Part shown: one piece after another, positions 1-5,636 of the stretch
How the letters are laid out: each line of letters starts with the position of its first letter
How positions within the stretch are numbered: the stretch's first letter is position 1
Source of the DNA: Clostridia bacterium
GTDB lineage: Bacteria > Bacillota_A > Clostridia > Oscillospirales > Acutalibacteraceae
Assembly (NCBI GenBank): GCA_024699005.1
Contig: JAILQN010000329.1
Coordinates: 1-19,044 of the forward strand
Direction of reading: 5' to 3'
DNA length: 19,044 nucleotides
The notes under the pieces: model-generated
The model's database searches: none
What the model was told of the DNA's origin: nothing
Seen by the model: only the letters and a program-made list of their open reading frames with translations
Position numbers and translations under genes: made by a program

Positions 1-174
1 ATAATCAGAGCTTTCTTCTTAGCTCTTATGATAGCAGAACCCTCTCAGGTCCCGCCGAGTACGTCATTGCTGACTTTACCAAATTAATTTCAGGGTACTT
101 CTTGTTCGTCGTTATTTAATTTTCAAGGTCCTTGCGGCACGGTCGAGAATTTGCCGTGGCAAATTTTCGCGCGC
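1..174 (-). promoter_or_regulatory. Probable stable-RNA (rRNA operon) leader, partial
   Basis: This is the transcribed leader downstream of the strong promoter at 181-209, reading leftwards off the window. On the minus strand it contains CCTTGAAAATT (118-128), which resembles the boxA antitermination motif of Firmicutes rRNA leaders (CTTTGAAAA type). A small hairpin, AGAGCT/AGCTCT (7-12 with 21-26), lies near the edge. No ORF is visible. The 16S gene itself would begin outside the window, so the rRNA assignment is an inference from promoter strength, the boxA-like site and the absence of coding. A tRNA operon or other stable RNA is the alternative. Confidence 0.5.
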
Positions 175-180
175 TTAAAT

Positions 181-209
181 AGAATAACACAACGAAACCG
201 CCATGTCAA
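181..209 (-). promoter_or_regulatory. Strong sigma-A promoter with upstream A/T tracts
   Basis: On the minus strand there is a perfect TTGACA (204-209), a 17-base spacer and TATTCT (181-186). Immediately upstream (211-243) are runs of A and T like an rrn UP element. It faces the left edge and drives the leader at 1-174. It is probably a P1-type promoter of a stable-RNA operon. Confidence 0.75.
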
Positions 210-245
210 GTCTTTTTTAAAATTTTTTTGAAAAGTTTTTTGCCT

Positions 246-408
246 GACGCACAATGCGTATCCCCGGCATAATCACTGTCCTTAAATCTTAAAAAAGCCT
301 GCCTTTGCGCGCGCAGCTGTACCGCATCGCTCAAGAGCACGGGAATATTATCACGATTAAACCGCTTTGTCAAGCCCTTTTTTTTCGGATTTTCGCCCAT
401 TTTTCGCG
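246..408. other. Intergenic DNA, nothing recognised
   Basis: This stretch lies between the folK terminator and the strong leftward promoter. Short open frames on both strands have no ribosome binding site and low-complexity, lysine-rich translations. I see no RNA gene or repeat. Confidence 0.5.
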
Positions 409-433
409 TAAAAAAAACGCCTTTGCGGCGTTT
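409..433 (-). terminator. Rho-independent terminator of the folB-folK operon
   Basis: On the minus strand, stem AAACGCC/GGCGTTT (415-421 with 427-433) has a 5-base loop and is followed by a run of eight T. It overlaps the folK stop codon (432-434), so folK is the last gene of its operon. Confidence 0.85.
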
Positions 434-941
434 ATACATCATCTTGTATTTTACCCTTTTTTGACACCCTTAGATGTTGGATTGAGGCGTCCGAAAAAAA
501 ATTTTTTATTTTTTCGCCGAACTCGTTTTTTACAAAAGTTCCGTCCGCAATTTCCCGGAGAGGGACCATAACGAAATCCCTTTCGGACATTCTTGGGTGT
601 GGAACAGTCAGCTCGGCAGTGTCCAGGGAAAACTTTTCGTAAAGCAGCAGGTCAAGATCGATCACCCTTGGGGCATTGGCGAAGCTGCGCTCCCTGCCCA
701 TGGCAGCCTCTATACCCAGACAGGCGCCGAGAAGGGCATTCGGCGACAGCCGCGTTTTTATTATAATACATATATTAAGGAAATCCGGCTGATCTCTGTA
801 ACCTACCGGTTCGGTCTCATATACCGAAGAGACCTTCAGCACTTCCGTCCCGGGCAGCAGAGAAACGCTCTTCACCGCATCGCGCAGGTTTTTACGCCTG
901 TCCCCCATATTCGTGCCTATGCCTACCGCCGCCTGAGCCAC
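432..941 (-). CDS. folK: 2-amino-4-hydroxy-6-hydroxymethyldihydropteridine pyrophosphokinase
   Basis: FolK transfers pyrophosphate from ATP to 6-hydroxymethyl-7,8-dihydropterin, the step before dihydropteroate synthase in folate synthesis; it is cytosolic. The 169 residues match the usual length. Visible signatures are the N-terminal GIGTNMGDR, the substrate-binding ETEPVGYRDQPDFLN, RVIDLDLLLY (metal-binding aspartates) and PHPRMSERDFVMVPL. The residues before the aspartate motif (ERSFANAP) depart from the common RWGPR pattern. The start is GTG and overlaps the folB stop by one base (TAGTG on the coding strand). AGGGGTG sits about eight bases upstream, so translation is probably coupled to folB. 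folK ends at a hairpin terminator. No folP or folE is nearby, so the rest of the pathway lies elsewhere. Confidence 0.93.
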   Translation of the reverse strand: MAQAAVGIGTNMGDRRKNLRDAVKSVSLLPGTEVLKVSSVYETEPVGYRDQPDFLNICIIIKTRLSPNALLGACLGIEAAMGRERSFANAPRVIDLDLLLYEKFSLDTAELTVPHPRMSERDFVMVPLREIADGTFVKNEFGEKIKNFFSDASIQHLRVSKKGKIQDDV

Positions 942-1324
942 TATAAGTCACCCCTGTCCATTGTTATTTCCACTGCAACGAAATCAAAATCGGCTTTCAG
1001 CGGCGCATCGGGTTTCTTAAGACACACTCTGACTGCCGCGACGGAACCGAACGCAGAAAGCACGGCCCGGGCGACGTCATGCGCGGCGCATTCAATAGTA
1101 TTCCGTTTATTCTGCGTGAAGGCTTTTTCTGTTACCTTTATAACAGATGAATAATTGACCGTATCGTTTATATCATCCGTTACGCCTGCAGCGCCGGTAT
1201 CGACAGCCAGGTCGATATCCAGCTCAAAATACTGACCGTTCGTTTTTTCAAAACCGTTGCAGCCGTGAAAAGCGTACAGCCTCAGAGCGCGAATGAGGAT
1301 CTTATCATTCTGCGCCATTTTCAT
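941..1324 (-). CDS. folB: Dihydroneopterin aldolase
   Basis: FolB cleaves 7,8-dihydroneopterin to 6-hydroxymethyl-dihydropterin and glycolaldehyde, feeding FolK, which is encoded next to it. The protein is about 127 residues, typical for the family, which forms tunnel-shaped octamers. Visible features are LYAFHGCNGFEK at the N terminus (family pattern G-HG-x-x-x-E), the central TVNYSSV, and KKPDAPLKADFDFVAVEI near the C terminus, which carries the KP-AP and D-VAVEI residues around the active-site lysine. The frame is open to 1414, but that extension lies inside the flavodoxin gene. ATG at 1324 or 1318 fits the N-terminal beta strand, and either overlaps the upstream stop (1305) by 14-20 bases, suggesting coupling. 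The Shine-Dalgarno is weak. Confidence 0.9.
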   Translation of the reverse strand: MKMAQNDKILIRALRLYAFHGCNGFEKTNGQYFELDIDLAVDTGAAGVTDDINDTVNYSSVIKVTEKAFTQNKRNTIECAAHDVARAVLSAFGSVAAVRVCLKKPDAPLKADFDFVAVEITMDRGDL

Positions 1325-1763
1325 TCTCGCTCTGTTTTTTGGGAAAGAACGGAACGACTGCGTTCTCAACCGAGCCGTGATCGAGACGGAGGATCTTATC
1401 CAGACGCAAAGCAAGCTTTTCCTCGTCGATCCTGCCGGACATGCTCACGAAGACATAATCCGCGGCGTATATATTGCGGCGCTCCCGTTTCACGAACTCC
1501 ATGACGGGATTGGCGGGCCTGTCCGCCCATATCGGAGAAAAGATGATCACCTTATCGTAAGACGATATATCCTTATCATAAGGGAACAGGGGCATGCTGC
1601 CGCCGGTGACAGCCTTGAGCGCGCACCTGACGTACCCCCTGGGACCGGTCGTGTCCAATACGGTCTCCAGTTCCAGAAAATCCGCGCCGAGCTCTTCCGC
1701 CCTCTGCAGGGCGAGACTGCGCACGCTGCCCTTGCGGGAATAAAAAACCACGAGAGTCTTCAT
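1305..1763 (-). CDS. Flavodoxin-like protein
   Basis: This is a small alpha/beta protein of about 152 residues resembling flavodoxins and flavodoxin-like quinone or FMN reductases. The N terminus, KTLVVFYSRKGSVRSLA, is the beta1/phosphate-binding loop (usual pattern S-x-T/R-G-T/N-T). DKVIIFSPIWADRPANPV matches the second flavin loop (family pattern G-x-P-x-W-x-x-x-x-P), and DYVFVSMSG is a later core strand. It probably binds FMN and acts as a cytosolic electron carrier or reductase; the partner is unknown. GTG at 1772 is an alternative start, but ATG at 1763 has AGGCGG eight bases upstream. It is the first gene of the operon with folB and folK behind the promoter at 1797-1825. Its link to folate synthesis is only positional. 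Confidence 0.82.
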   Translation of the reverse strand: MKTLVVFYSRKGSVRSLALQRAEELGADFLELETVLDTTGPRGYVRCALKAVTGGSMPLFPYDKDISSYDKVIIFSPIWADRPANPVMEFVKRERRNIYAADYVFVSMSGRIDEEKLALRLDKILRLDHGSVENAVVPFFPKKQSENENGAE

Positions 1764-1796
1764 TTCTGACACCGCCTGAAAATAGTTGTATGCTTT

Positions 1797-1825
1797 ATTT
1801 TATCACCCGTTTCAACAATATGCAA
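1797..1825 (-). promoter_or_regulatory. Promoter of the flavodoxin-folB-folK operon
   Basis: On the minus strand: TTGCAT (1820-1825), 17-base spacer, TAAAAT (1797-1802). It lies 34 bases before the flavodoxin ATG, in an AT-rich gap shared divergently with rpmE. Confidence 0.7.
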
Positions 1826-1867
1826 GCACCGCCGCAATTAAAAAATTCGAAAAAATAAAAAAAACAG

Positions 1868-1896
1868 TTGCAATTTGCATTTTTAAGTGATATTAT
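1868..1896 (+). promoter_or_regulatory. Promoter of rpmE
   Basis: TTGCAA (1868-1873), 17-base spacer, TATTAT (1891-1896). It lies about 96 bases upstream of the rpmE start, leaving a roughly 90-base 5' UTR. I see no convincing L31 autoregulatory structure in the leader, but the length leaves room for one. Confidence 0.65.
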
Positions 1897-1992
1897 CTTT
1901 GGGCTACATCCAAAGTTATCCGCCCCGCCGTTAAAACCTCCGGGCTGCGCGGCAACAAGCGGAACATTATTTAAAGAAAGAGGTGAATCGAG

Positions 1993-2202
1993 ATGAAGGA
2001 AGGCATTCATCCGAAATATACACAGACCACCGTCAGGTGCGCCTGCGGCGCCGTCTATGAGACAGGCTCCACGAAAGAGAATATGCGCGTCGATATCTGC
2101 GCAAAGTGCCACCCGTTCTATACCGGCAGACAGAAGGCCGTTGATACCGGCGGGCGTATCGACAGATTCAATCAGCGTCTCAACCGCGCTGTGCAGAAAT
2201 AA
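1993..2202 (+). CDS. rpmE: 50S ribosomal protein L31, zinc-binding form
   Basis: L31 is a small protein of the large ribosomal subunit bridging to the 30S head. The 69-residue sequence begins MKEGIHPKY, typical of the family, and carries all four zinc ligands: C16 and C18 (CAC) and C36/C39 (CAKC), followed by [20 protein letters not shown], the conserved C-terminal block. It is therefore the zinc-replete (C+) paralogue rather than the zinc-independent form. AGAGGTG at 1978-1984 precedes the ATG at a good distance. Basic, short and complete, it is transcribed alone or with read-through into the next gene past the hairpin at 2210-2233. Confidence 0.97.
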   Translation: MKEGIHPKYTQTTVRCACGAVYETGSTKENMRVDICAKCHPFYTGRQKAVDTGGRIDRFNQRLNRAVQK

Positions 2203-2209
2203 TGTTCAC

Positions 2210-2233
2210 GGGGCCGCACACGCGGCTCCTTTT
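2210..2233 (+). terminator. Terminator or attenuator hairpin after rpmE
   Basis: Stem GGGGCCGC/GCGGCTCC (2210-2217 with 2222-2229, one G-T pair), loop ACAC, then TTTT. The U-run is short and the next start codon lies only seven bases after it, so some read-through into the yigZ-family gene is likely. Confidence 0.65.
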
Positions 2234-2239
2234 CAGTAT

Positions 2240-2854
2240 ATGGAATTCAAAACTCTTAAAACACGGGGCAGCGCCGAATTCACCGAAAAGAAGTCCGTGT
2301 TCATCGGATACGGAAGCCCGATAAGCGGAGAAGACGACGCCCGCACCTTTATCGAAGAGATCCGCCGCAGACACCGGGACGCCACGCATAACTGCCCCGC
2401 TTATATCCTGAGGGGCGGCGTGAAGCGCTTCTCCGACGACGGCGAGCCCGGAGGCACCGCAGGAGTGCCGATACTGGACGTTCTGGAGAAATCCGGCATT
2501 ACAGACTCCTGTATCGTGGTCACAAGATACTTCGGCGGGATACTTCTCGGCGCCGGGGGGCTTGTACGTGCATACTCCCACGCCGCGAAGATCGCGATCG
2601 ACGCATGCGGCGTCGCGGTCATGACCGAGTGCGCATTGATGCGGGTATCGACAGGATATGATTTCTATCAGCCGCTGATACGCATACTCGAAAGCTGCGG
2701 AGCAACGGTGGACGGAACCGACTTTTCCGAAAACGTGACTGTCAACTATTGCATCCGCGCGGCGGAAGCCGACTTTATCTCAGGCAGGATTTTTGATTCG
2801 AGCGGAGGAAAATATACTCCGGTCAAGGTCGGAACGGAATACCGCGGTCTTTAA
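2240..2854 (+). CDS. YigZ/IMPACT family protein (UPF0029)
   Basis: This 204-residue cytosolic protein has family-typical length. The family (E. coli YigZ, eukaryotic IMPACT) has an N-terminal UPF0029 domain and a C-terminal ferredoxin-like DUF1949 domain; its role has been linked to translation or nucleic-acid binding, but the activity is not settled. Visible signatures are EKKSVFIGY, ATHNCPAYI, SDDGEPGGTAGVPIL and VVTRYFGGILLGAGGLVRAYS, the diagnostic UPF0029 blocks (about residues 20-115). The rest is the smaller domain. The frame is open upstream inside rpmE, but MEFKTL at 2240 matches the family N terminus. No good Shine-Dalgarno precedes it: the start sits seven bases after the U-run of the rpmE hairpin. 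Confidence 0.93.
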   Translation: MEFKTLKTRGSAEFTEKKSVFIGYGSPISGEDDARTFIEEIRRRHRDATHNCPAYILRGGVKRFSDDGEPGGTAGVPILDVLEKSGITDSCIVVTRYFGGILLGAGGLVRAYSHAAKIAIDACGVAVMTECALMRVSTGYDFYQPLIRILESCGATVDGTDFSENVTVNYCIRAAEADFISGRIFDSSGGKYTPVKVGTEYRGL

Positions 2855-2861
2855 AAACATA

Positions 2862-2898
2862 AAAATAAAAAAATCGCAGCCGGAAAAAACCGACTGCG
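2862..2898 (-). terminator. Terminator of the distal peptide operon, possibly bidirectional
   Basis: On the minus strand, stem CGCAGTCGG/CCGGCTGCG (2890-2898 with 2875-2883, one wobble), six-base T loop, then seven T and a further T-rich stretch. On the plus strand the same hairpin is followed by TATTATTT and could also end the yigZ-family transcript, whose stop is at 2854. Confidence 0.88.
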
Positions 2899-2923
2899 TA
2901 TTATTTACAAACACCGCACTTTA

Positions 2924-3088
2924 TCAGGTCGAAGTGTTGGGTTCTGTATCAAGATACTCAAGGGCGTTGTCAATGTTGTTCACAACATTGGAACCCTGCT
3001 CCGTATCGATAAGACCGAGCGCCGCAAGGATAGTCTTGATCCAATTGAGCACTGTAGCCATAAGTTCAAAGAAATCCGGGAAATCCAT
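2924..3088 (-). CDS. Small amphipathic peptide 5 (54 aa)
   Basis: I do not recognise this peptide by name. ATG at 3088 is preceded five bases upstream by GAGGTGG; the out-of-frame ATG four bases earlier opens only eight codons. Residues 5-27 form a hydrophobic amphipathic helix (FFELMATVLNWIKTILAALG) ending at a glycine. A second, weaker helix (NVVNNIDNALEYL) follows, then a polar TEPNTST tail. There is no signal peptide. It is the last gene of a three-peptide unit behind the promoter at 3464-3492 and lies directly before the terminator at 2862-2898. The helix-glycine-polar-tail plan is shared with the four neighbouring peptides. A secreted membrane-active peptide is one possibility; toxin or regulatory peptide are others. 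Confidence 0.75.
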   Translation of the reverse strand: MDFPDFFELMATVLNWIKTILAALGLIDTEQGSNVVNNIDNALEYLDTEPNTST

Positions 3089-3147
3089 TCATTCCACCTC
3101 ACTTATAATATTGTGTTTATTTTTTGTTTTTCGGTACGTCGTGAGTA

Positions 3148-3273
3148 TTATCGATTGATACTGAGCATCTCGCCAACCGAATCAGGTTTGATGCCGATAA
3201 GAGCAAGGATGCTCTGCACGAACCTGATCACCATATCTACCCAACCGTTTAACTGATCGTAGAAAGAGGTCAT
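3148..3273 (-). CDS. Small amphipathic peptide 4 (41 aa)
   Basis: AAAGGAG lies about eight bases before the ATG, a near-ideal ribosome binding site. The helix spans roughly residues 4-27, with W11, V12, M14, V15, F18, V19, I22, L23, L25 and I26 giving a hydrophobic face, and D6, D13, R17 and Q20 a polar one. It ends at GIKP and is followed by a short polar tail (DSVGEMLSINR). There is no signal peptide and no cysteine. It is the middle gene of the three-peptide unit, with 39 bases between the previous stop and this start. Function unknown; it resembles leaderless bacteriocins or phenol-soluble modulins in composition only. Confidence 0.78.
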   Translation of the reverse strand: MTSFYDQLNGWVDMVIRFVQSILALIGIKPDSVGEMLSINR

Positions 3274-3312
3274 AATGCTTTCTCCTTTCCGAAGGACCGT
3301 TTGCGCGCGATC

Positions 3313-3414
3313 CTAAGATTTGGAGGTGGTATTTGACTTGTTACCACCGAAGTATAAACGCAGAAGATCAATCAGCGTTACCAAAAAGCTGATAAGTGAC
3401 GCGAATTTTTCCAT
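3313..3414 (-). CDS. Small amphipathic peptide 3 (33 aa)
   Basis: This is the shortest of the group. ATG at 3414 has only a G-run (GGGGGG) about eleven bases upstream, the weakest ribosome binding site in the cluster, but it is the first ORF after the promoter at 3464-3492. The peptide is almost all helix: EKFASLISFLVTLIDLLRL, then YFGG and a polar tail NKSNTTSKS. The GG could suggest a double-glycine leader, but the preceding residues do not match the leader consensus. Function unknown. The shared helix-glycine-polar-tail plan supports that it is a real gene. Confidence 0.66.
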   Translation of the reverse strand: MEKFASLISFLVTLIDLLRLYFGGNKSNTTSKS

Positions 3415-3463
3415 ATCGCGGCAGACCCCCCATCAATAATATCAACAAATCTTATTCGAATGC

Positions 3464-3492
3464 ATATTACCACGGGAAGATACAAATATCAA
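3464..3492 (-). promoter_or_regulatory. Promoter of the distal peptide unit (peptides 3-4-5)
   Basis: On the minus strand: TTGATA (3487-3492), 17-base spacer, TAATAT (3464-3469). Transcription would start about 40 bases before the peptide 3 ATG. It lies downstream of the terminator that closes the peptide 1-2 unit, so the five peptides form two independently initiated units. Confidence 0.72.
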
Positions 3493-3570
3493 GCCTCTTT
3501 CCGAAGGTTTACTCATTATTAAAACAAATTTAACAATTCCGCAAACATTCAAAGGAGCTCAACGTCATCT

Positions 3571-3612
3571 TAAGAAAATACGGAGCCGCTCTTTATCAAG
3601 CGGCCCTGTATT
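3571..3612 (-). terminator. Terminator of the proximal peptide unit (peptides 1-2)
   Basis: Imperfect 14-base stem (3577-3590 with 3599-3612) containing GCCGCT/AGCGGC, eight-base loop, then ATTTTCTTA on the minus strand. A smaller hairpin, GCCTA/TAGGC (3619-3623 with 3630-3634), lies just before it. The U-run is moderate, so some read-through is possible. Confidence 0.65.
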
Positions 3613-3656
3613 AATTCAGCCTATTCGCTTAGGCACAGAGCCGCAGCTGTTACTGA

Positions 3657-3803
3657 TTAAGCCGCAGCGGAAGAAGACTCCTCTTCTTTTTTGCTGCCGA
3701 GAGACTTGATCAGGTTGATGAGCATATCAAAGATATCCTTAAGATACTGAACAAAAACGCCGATATCCTTTGCGTTAAAGCCGCTTCCAAACATAGAACC
3801 CAT
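3657..3803 (-). CDS. Small amphipathic peptide 2 (48 aa)
   Basis: AAAAGGAGA precedes the ATG by about eight bases. A glycine-rich start (MGSMFGSGFNAK) leads into the helix GVFVQYLKDIFDMLINLIKS (residues 15-34), then LGSKK and an acidic, serine/alanine-rich tail (EEESSSAAA). The core IFDM recurs in the C-terminal tail of the secreted protease ending at 11173 (RIFDMF). No signal peptide or cysteine is present. It is second in the unit starting at the promoter 4047-4074, separated from peptide 1 by 74 bases holding a perfect palindrome (3841-3855). Function unknown; an exported amphipathic peptide is plausible. Confidence 0.8.
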   Translation of the reverse strand: MGSMFGSGFNAKDIGVFVQYLKDIFDMLINLIKSLGSKKEEESSSAAA

Positions 3804-3840
3804 AGTTATTATCTCCTTTTAATTTTTGATTTGGTATTTT

Positions 3841-3855
3841 TACGCATAATGCGTA
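3841..3855. repeat. Perfect 15-base palindrome between peptides 1 and 2
   Basis: TACGCAT-A-ATGCGTA with a single central base. On the plus strand it is followed by TTTTT, on the minus strand by AAAAA. In the minus-strand transcript it would form a short hairpin between the two peptide genes. As DNA it could be an operator. It is not a terminator in the direction of the peptide genes. Confidence 0.6.
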
Positions 3856-3877
3856 TTTTTCGATTAATTAATTTTTA

Positions 3878-4015
3878 TCAGGCGCTGGCATCTTCAGCCG
3901 GAGCCGCTGCTTCCTCTTTGCCGAGAATCTTCCTGATGAACTCGGTAAAAGTTTTGATAAGATCAACAAGCCATGCAATAAAATTGTTTGCGGATGCATA
4001 ATCCGTATCTGACAT
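3878..4015 (-). CDS. Small amphipathic peptide 1 (45 aa)
   Basis: This has the strongest translation signals in the window: AAGGAGGTGA ends seven bases before the ATG, and a TGTTATAAT extended -10 promoter lies about 32 bases upstream. After a polar MSDTDYASAN, residues 11-32 form an amphipathic helix (AWLVDLIKTFTEFIRKILG) with W15, L16, L19, I20, F23, F26, I27, I30 and L31 on one face and D18, K21, E25, R28 and K29 on the other. An alanine/proline/acid tail (KEEAAAPAEDASA) follows. The texture recalls staphylococcal delta-haemolysin/PSM peptides, but I see no actual homology. No signal peptide. Function unknown; the signals predict high expression. Confidence 0.83.
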   Translation of the reverse strand: MSDTDYASANNFIAWLVDLIKTFTEFIRKILGKEEAAAPAEDASA

Positions 4016-4046
4016 TACAATTCACCTCCTTGAAAATTTCAAAGCT

Positions 4047-4074
4047 ATTATAACACACTCTGAAAAAAAATCAA
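4047..4074 (-). promoter_or_regulatory. Strong extended -10 promoter of the proximal peptide unit
   Basis: On the minus strand: TTGATT (4069-4074), 16-base spacer, TATAAT (4047-4052) preceded by TGT (extended -10). A/T tracts lie upstream (4077-4106). The predicted 5' UTR is about 26 bases and ends in a perfect Shine-Dalgarno. Confidence 0.82.
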
Positions 4075-4148
4075 GACATTTTTTAAAAAAATATAAATAT
4101 TTTTTGAACTACATATAATATGAATGTAAATATTCTGTGAATGAAATG

Positions 4149-4832
4149 TTACAGAGCCTTCAATTTCCACATAACAAGGCAGCCGACTATCGAAATAACG
4201 ACTCCAATAGGCACCAGAGTGCCCGCCGGAATAGAGCCCGCGAATATAAGCAGGACGCACAGGATAACGATCGGAGCGACGCTTATTTTCCAGTGCTTGG
4301 CAAAATAAGATGCGCCGAGCGCGCCGAAAAGTGAGGGCAGCACCTGTTTGAACGCCGGAGCGATAACGGAGTCCTCCGCGGTAATGTACGGCAGGATCGG
4401 CTTGAATACGATCACGCAGAGCGCGATGATCAGGGTCGTGACTATCGCCGAAGACGCCATTGCGATGGTGGAGATCACCTCGCCCTCCTCGGAATTGCTC
4501 TTAACCTTGGCGGAATCCATGGCGGCGAGCGCGCAGGGCAGCTTAAGATTCGATATATTGCCCGTAACGAAACTCAGATACATGGCTCCGGCGCCGAGTA
4601 TCGGGGAGTAAGCGATGATCTCGACTATAGCCGTGATATAGAACAGCGGAGCGACTTTCAGCATAGCCTTGCCAACGTCAGATGCGGCGGGCCACTGAGT
4701 GCCGTATTTCGCGTTGAGATACGCGGAGAAGCAGATCGGCACCGCCAGCAGGACGAACAGGGCGAGCAGAGTGGACACTCTGCCGTAAGTGTGGACCCGG
4801 TCTATATAGGTTCTTTCTTTTTTGTTTTTCAT
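4149..4832 (-). CDS. Polytopic membrane protein, partner of DUF5058-type protein
   Basis: This 227-residue hydrophobic protein has about six predicted membrane segments (near residues 17-37, 60-85, 120-145, 152-170, 175-190 and 185-220) after a short basic N terminus (MKNKKERTY). I do not recognise a named family. Its immediate downstream position to a DUF5058-like gene (15 bases apart) and similar size suggest a two-component membrane complex, perhaps a transporter. AGGAGG eight bases before the ATG is a strong ribosome binding site. The stop codon is followed by an AT-rich stretch without a convincing terminator, and the peptide cluster starts 133 bases further on. The substrate cannot be deduced. 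Confidence 0.75.
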   Translation of the reverse strand: MKNKKERTYIDRVHTYGRVSTLLALFVLLAVPICFSAYLNAKYGTQWPAASDVGKAMLKVAPLFYITAIVEIIAYSPILGAGAMYLSFVTGNISNLKLPCALAAMDSAKVKSNSEEGEVISTIAMASSAIVTTLIIALCVIVFKPILPYITAEDSVIAPAFKQVLPSLFGALGASYFAKHWKISVAPIVILCVLLIFAGSIPAGTLVPIGVVISIVGCLVMWKLKAL

Positions 4833-4847
4833 TCGGTCCGCCTCCTC

Positions 4848-5636
4848 TCAGCCGCGCCACTCAAGGAAGGCGATGTTTTCCGGCAGAGCTATCGCCATGA
4901 TTATCGCGACGCCCATGGCCGCGAACATGCTTATCGGCATGGCGAAGGTCTCGAGCCACCTGATGTTTTTCTTCGTCGCTATACGCTGCAGGATGAGCAT
5001 GACGACTATCGAAGTCGCAAGACACGCGACCGACATCACGCCGGCGCCGTCGCCGAACTGCTTGCCGTAAAGCGGATTGTCCCCCCCGGCGCCCTTGCCG
5101 GCTATCGCGCGGGCAATGAACGCGGCGATAAGCCCGATGAAAGCCGCCGCCGCAAGCGCGTCCACAAGTTTGGGATCGCCCTTGCCCGCAGCCTTATGCA
5201 CTCCGAACTGCAGCTTCTTTAAGAACAGCGGCAACAGTATGAGCGGCAGCGCACTGCCGAGGGTCATGACCCACGTGATGAGCCCGAACGCGTAAGGATC
5301 CTCTACCTTGCTGGCAAGACTCCCGCCCACGGTCTCCAGAGCGGCGGAAGCCGCCGTGGTCTCCTGCGAGATATTACCGATAACGGAAAGCCTGATCCAG
5401 GGCACAACGAGTCCGAGGGCGTTTGACAGCGCAAGCACGGTGGCGACTATCGCAAACGCAGGCGCGACAGTGAAAAGCACGCTGGATATGACGGTGTTCT
5501 TCATGGTGGAGGCGGTTATGCCTATCTCTTTGCCGCGCTTCCACGCCTTGACAAGGAAGAACACGGACTGCCCCAGGATCACCAGGATGACTATTGCTCC
5601 CACGGCGGTAAAAAAGCCGTTTTCTTTAAAGTCCAT
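4848..5636 (-). CDS. DUF5058-like membrane protein
   Basis: This 262-residue polytopic protein has about seven hydrophobic segments. The N-terminal FLVKAWKRGKEIG followed by a TIKSS-like NTVISSVLFTVAPAFAI and LVVPWIRLSVIG matches my recollection of the DUF5058 family, whose function is not established and which may be a transport component. The ATG overlaps the stop of the upstream phosphoesterase by 11 bases and lacks a clear Shine-Dalgarno, so translation is probably coupled to it. The next gene, another membrane protein, starts 15 bases downstream. An alternative is a subunit of an unrelated permease; the family name is from memory. Confidence 0.72.
   Translation of the reverse strand: MDFKENGFFTAVGAIVILVILGQSVFFLVKAWKRGKEIGITASTMKNTVISSVLFTVAPAFAIVATVLALSNALGLVVPWIRLSVIGNISQETTAASAALETVGGSLASKVEDPYAFGLITWVMTLGSALPLILLPLFLKKLQFGVHKAAGKGDPKLVDALAAAAFIGLIAAFIARAIAGKGAGGDNPLYGKQFGDGAGVMSVACLATSIVVMLILQRIATKKNIRWLETFAMPISMFAAMGVAIIMAIALPENIAFLEWRG

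Noticed and set aside
597..1154. 185-codon open frame on the plus strand
   Set aside because: Shadow of folK and folB, with no ribosome binding site or recognisable domain.
3313..3414. Double-glycine bacteriocin leader in peptide 3
   Set aside because: The GG follows a hydrophobic helix without the LSxxEL-type leader pattern, and only nine residues remain after it.
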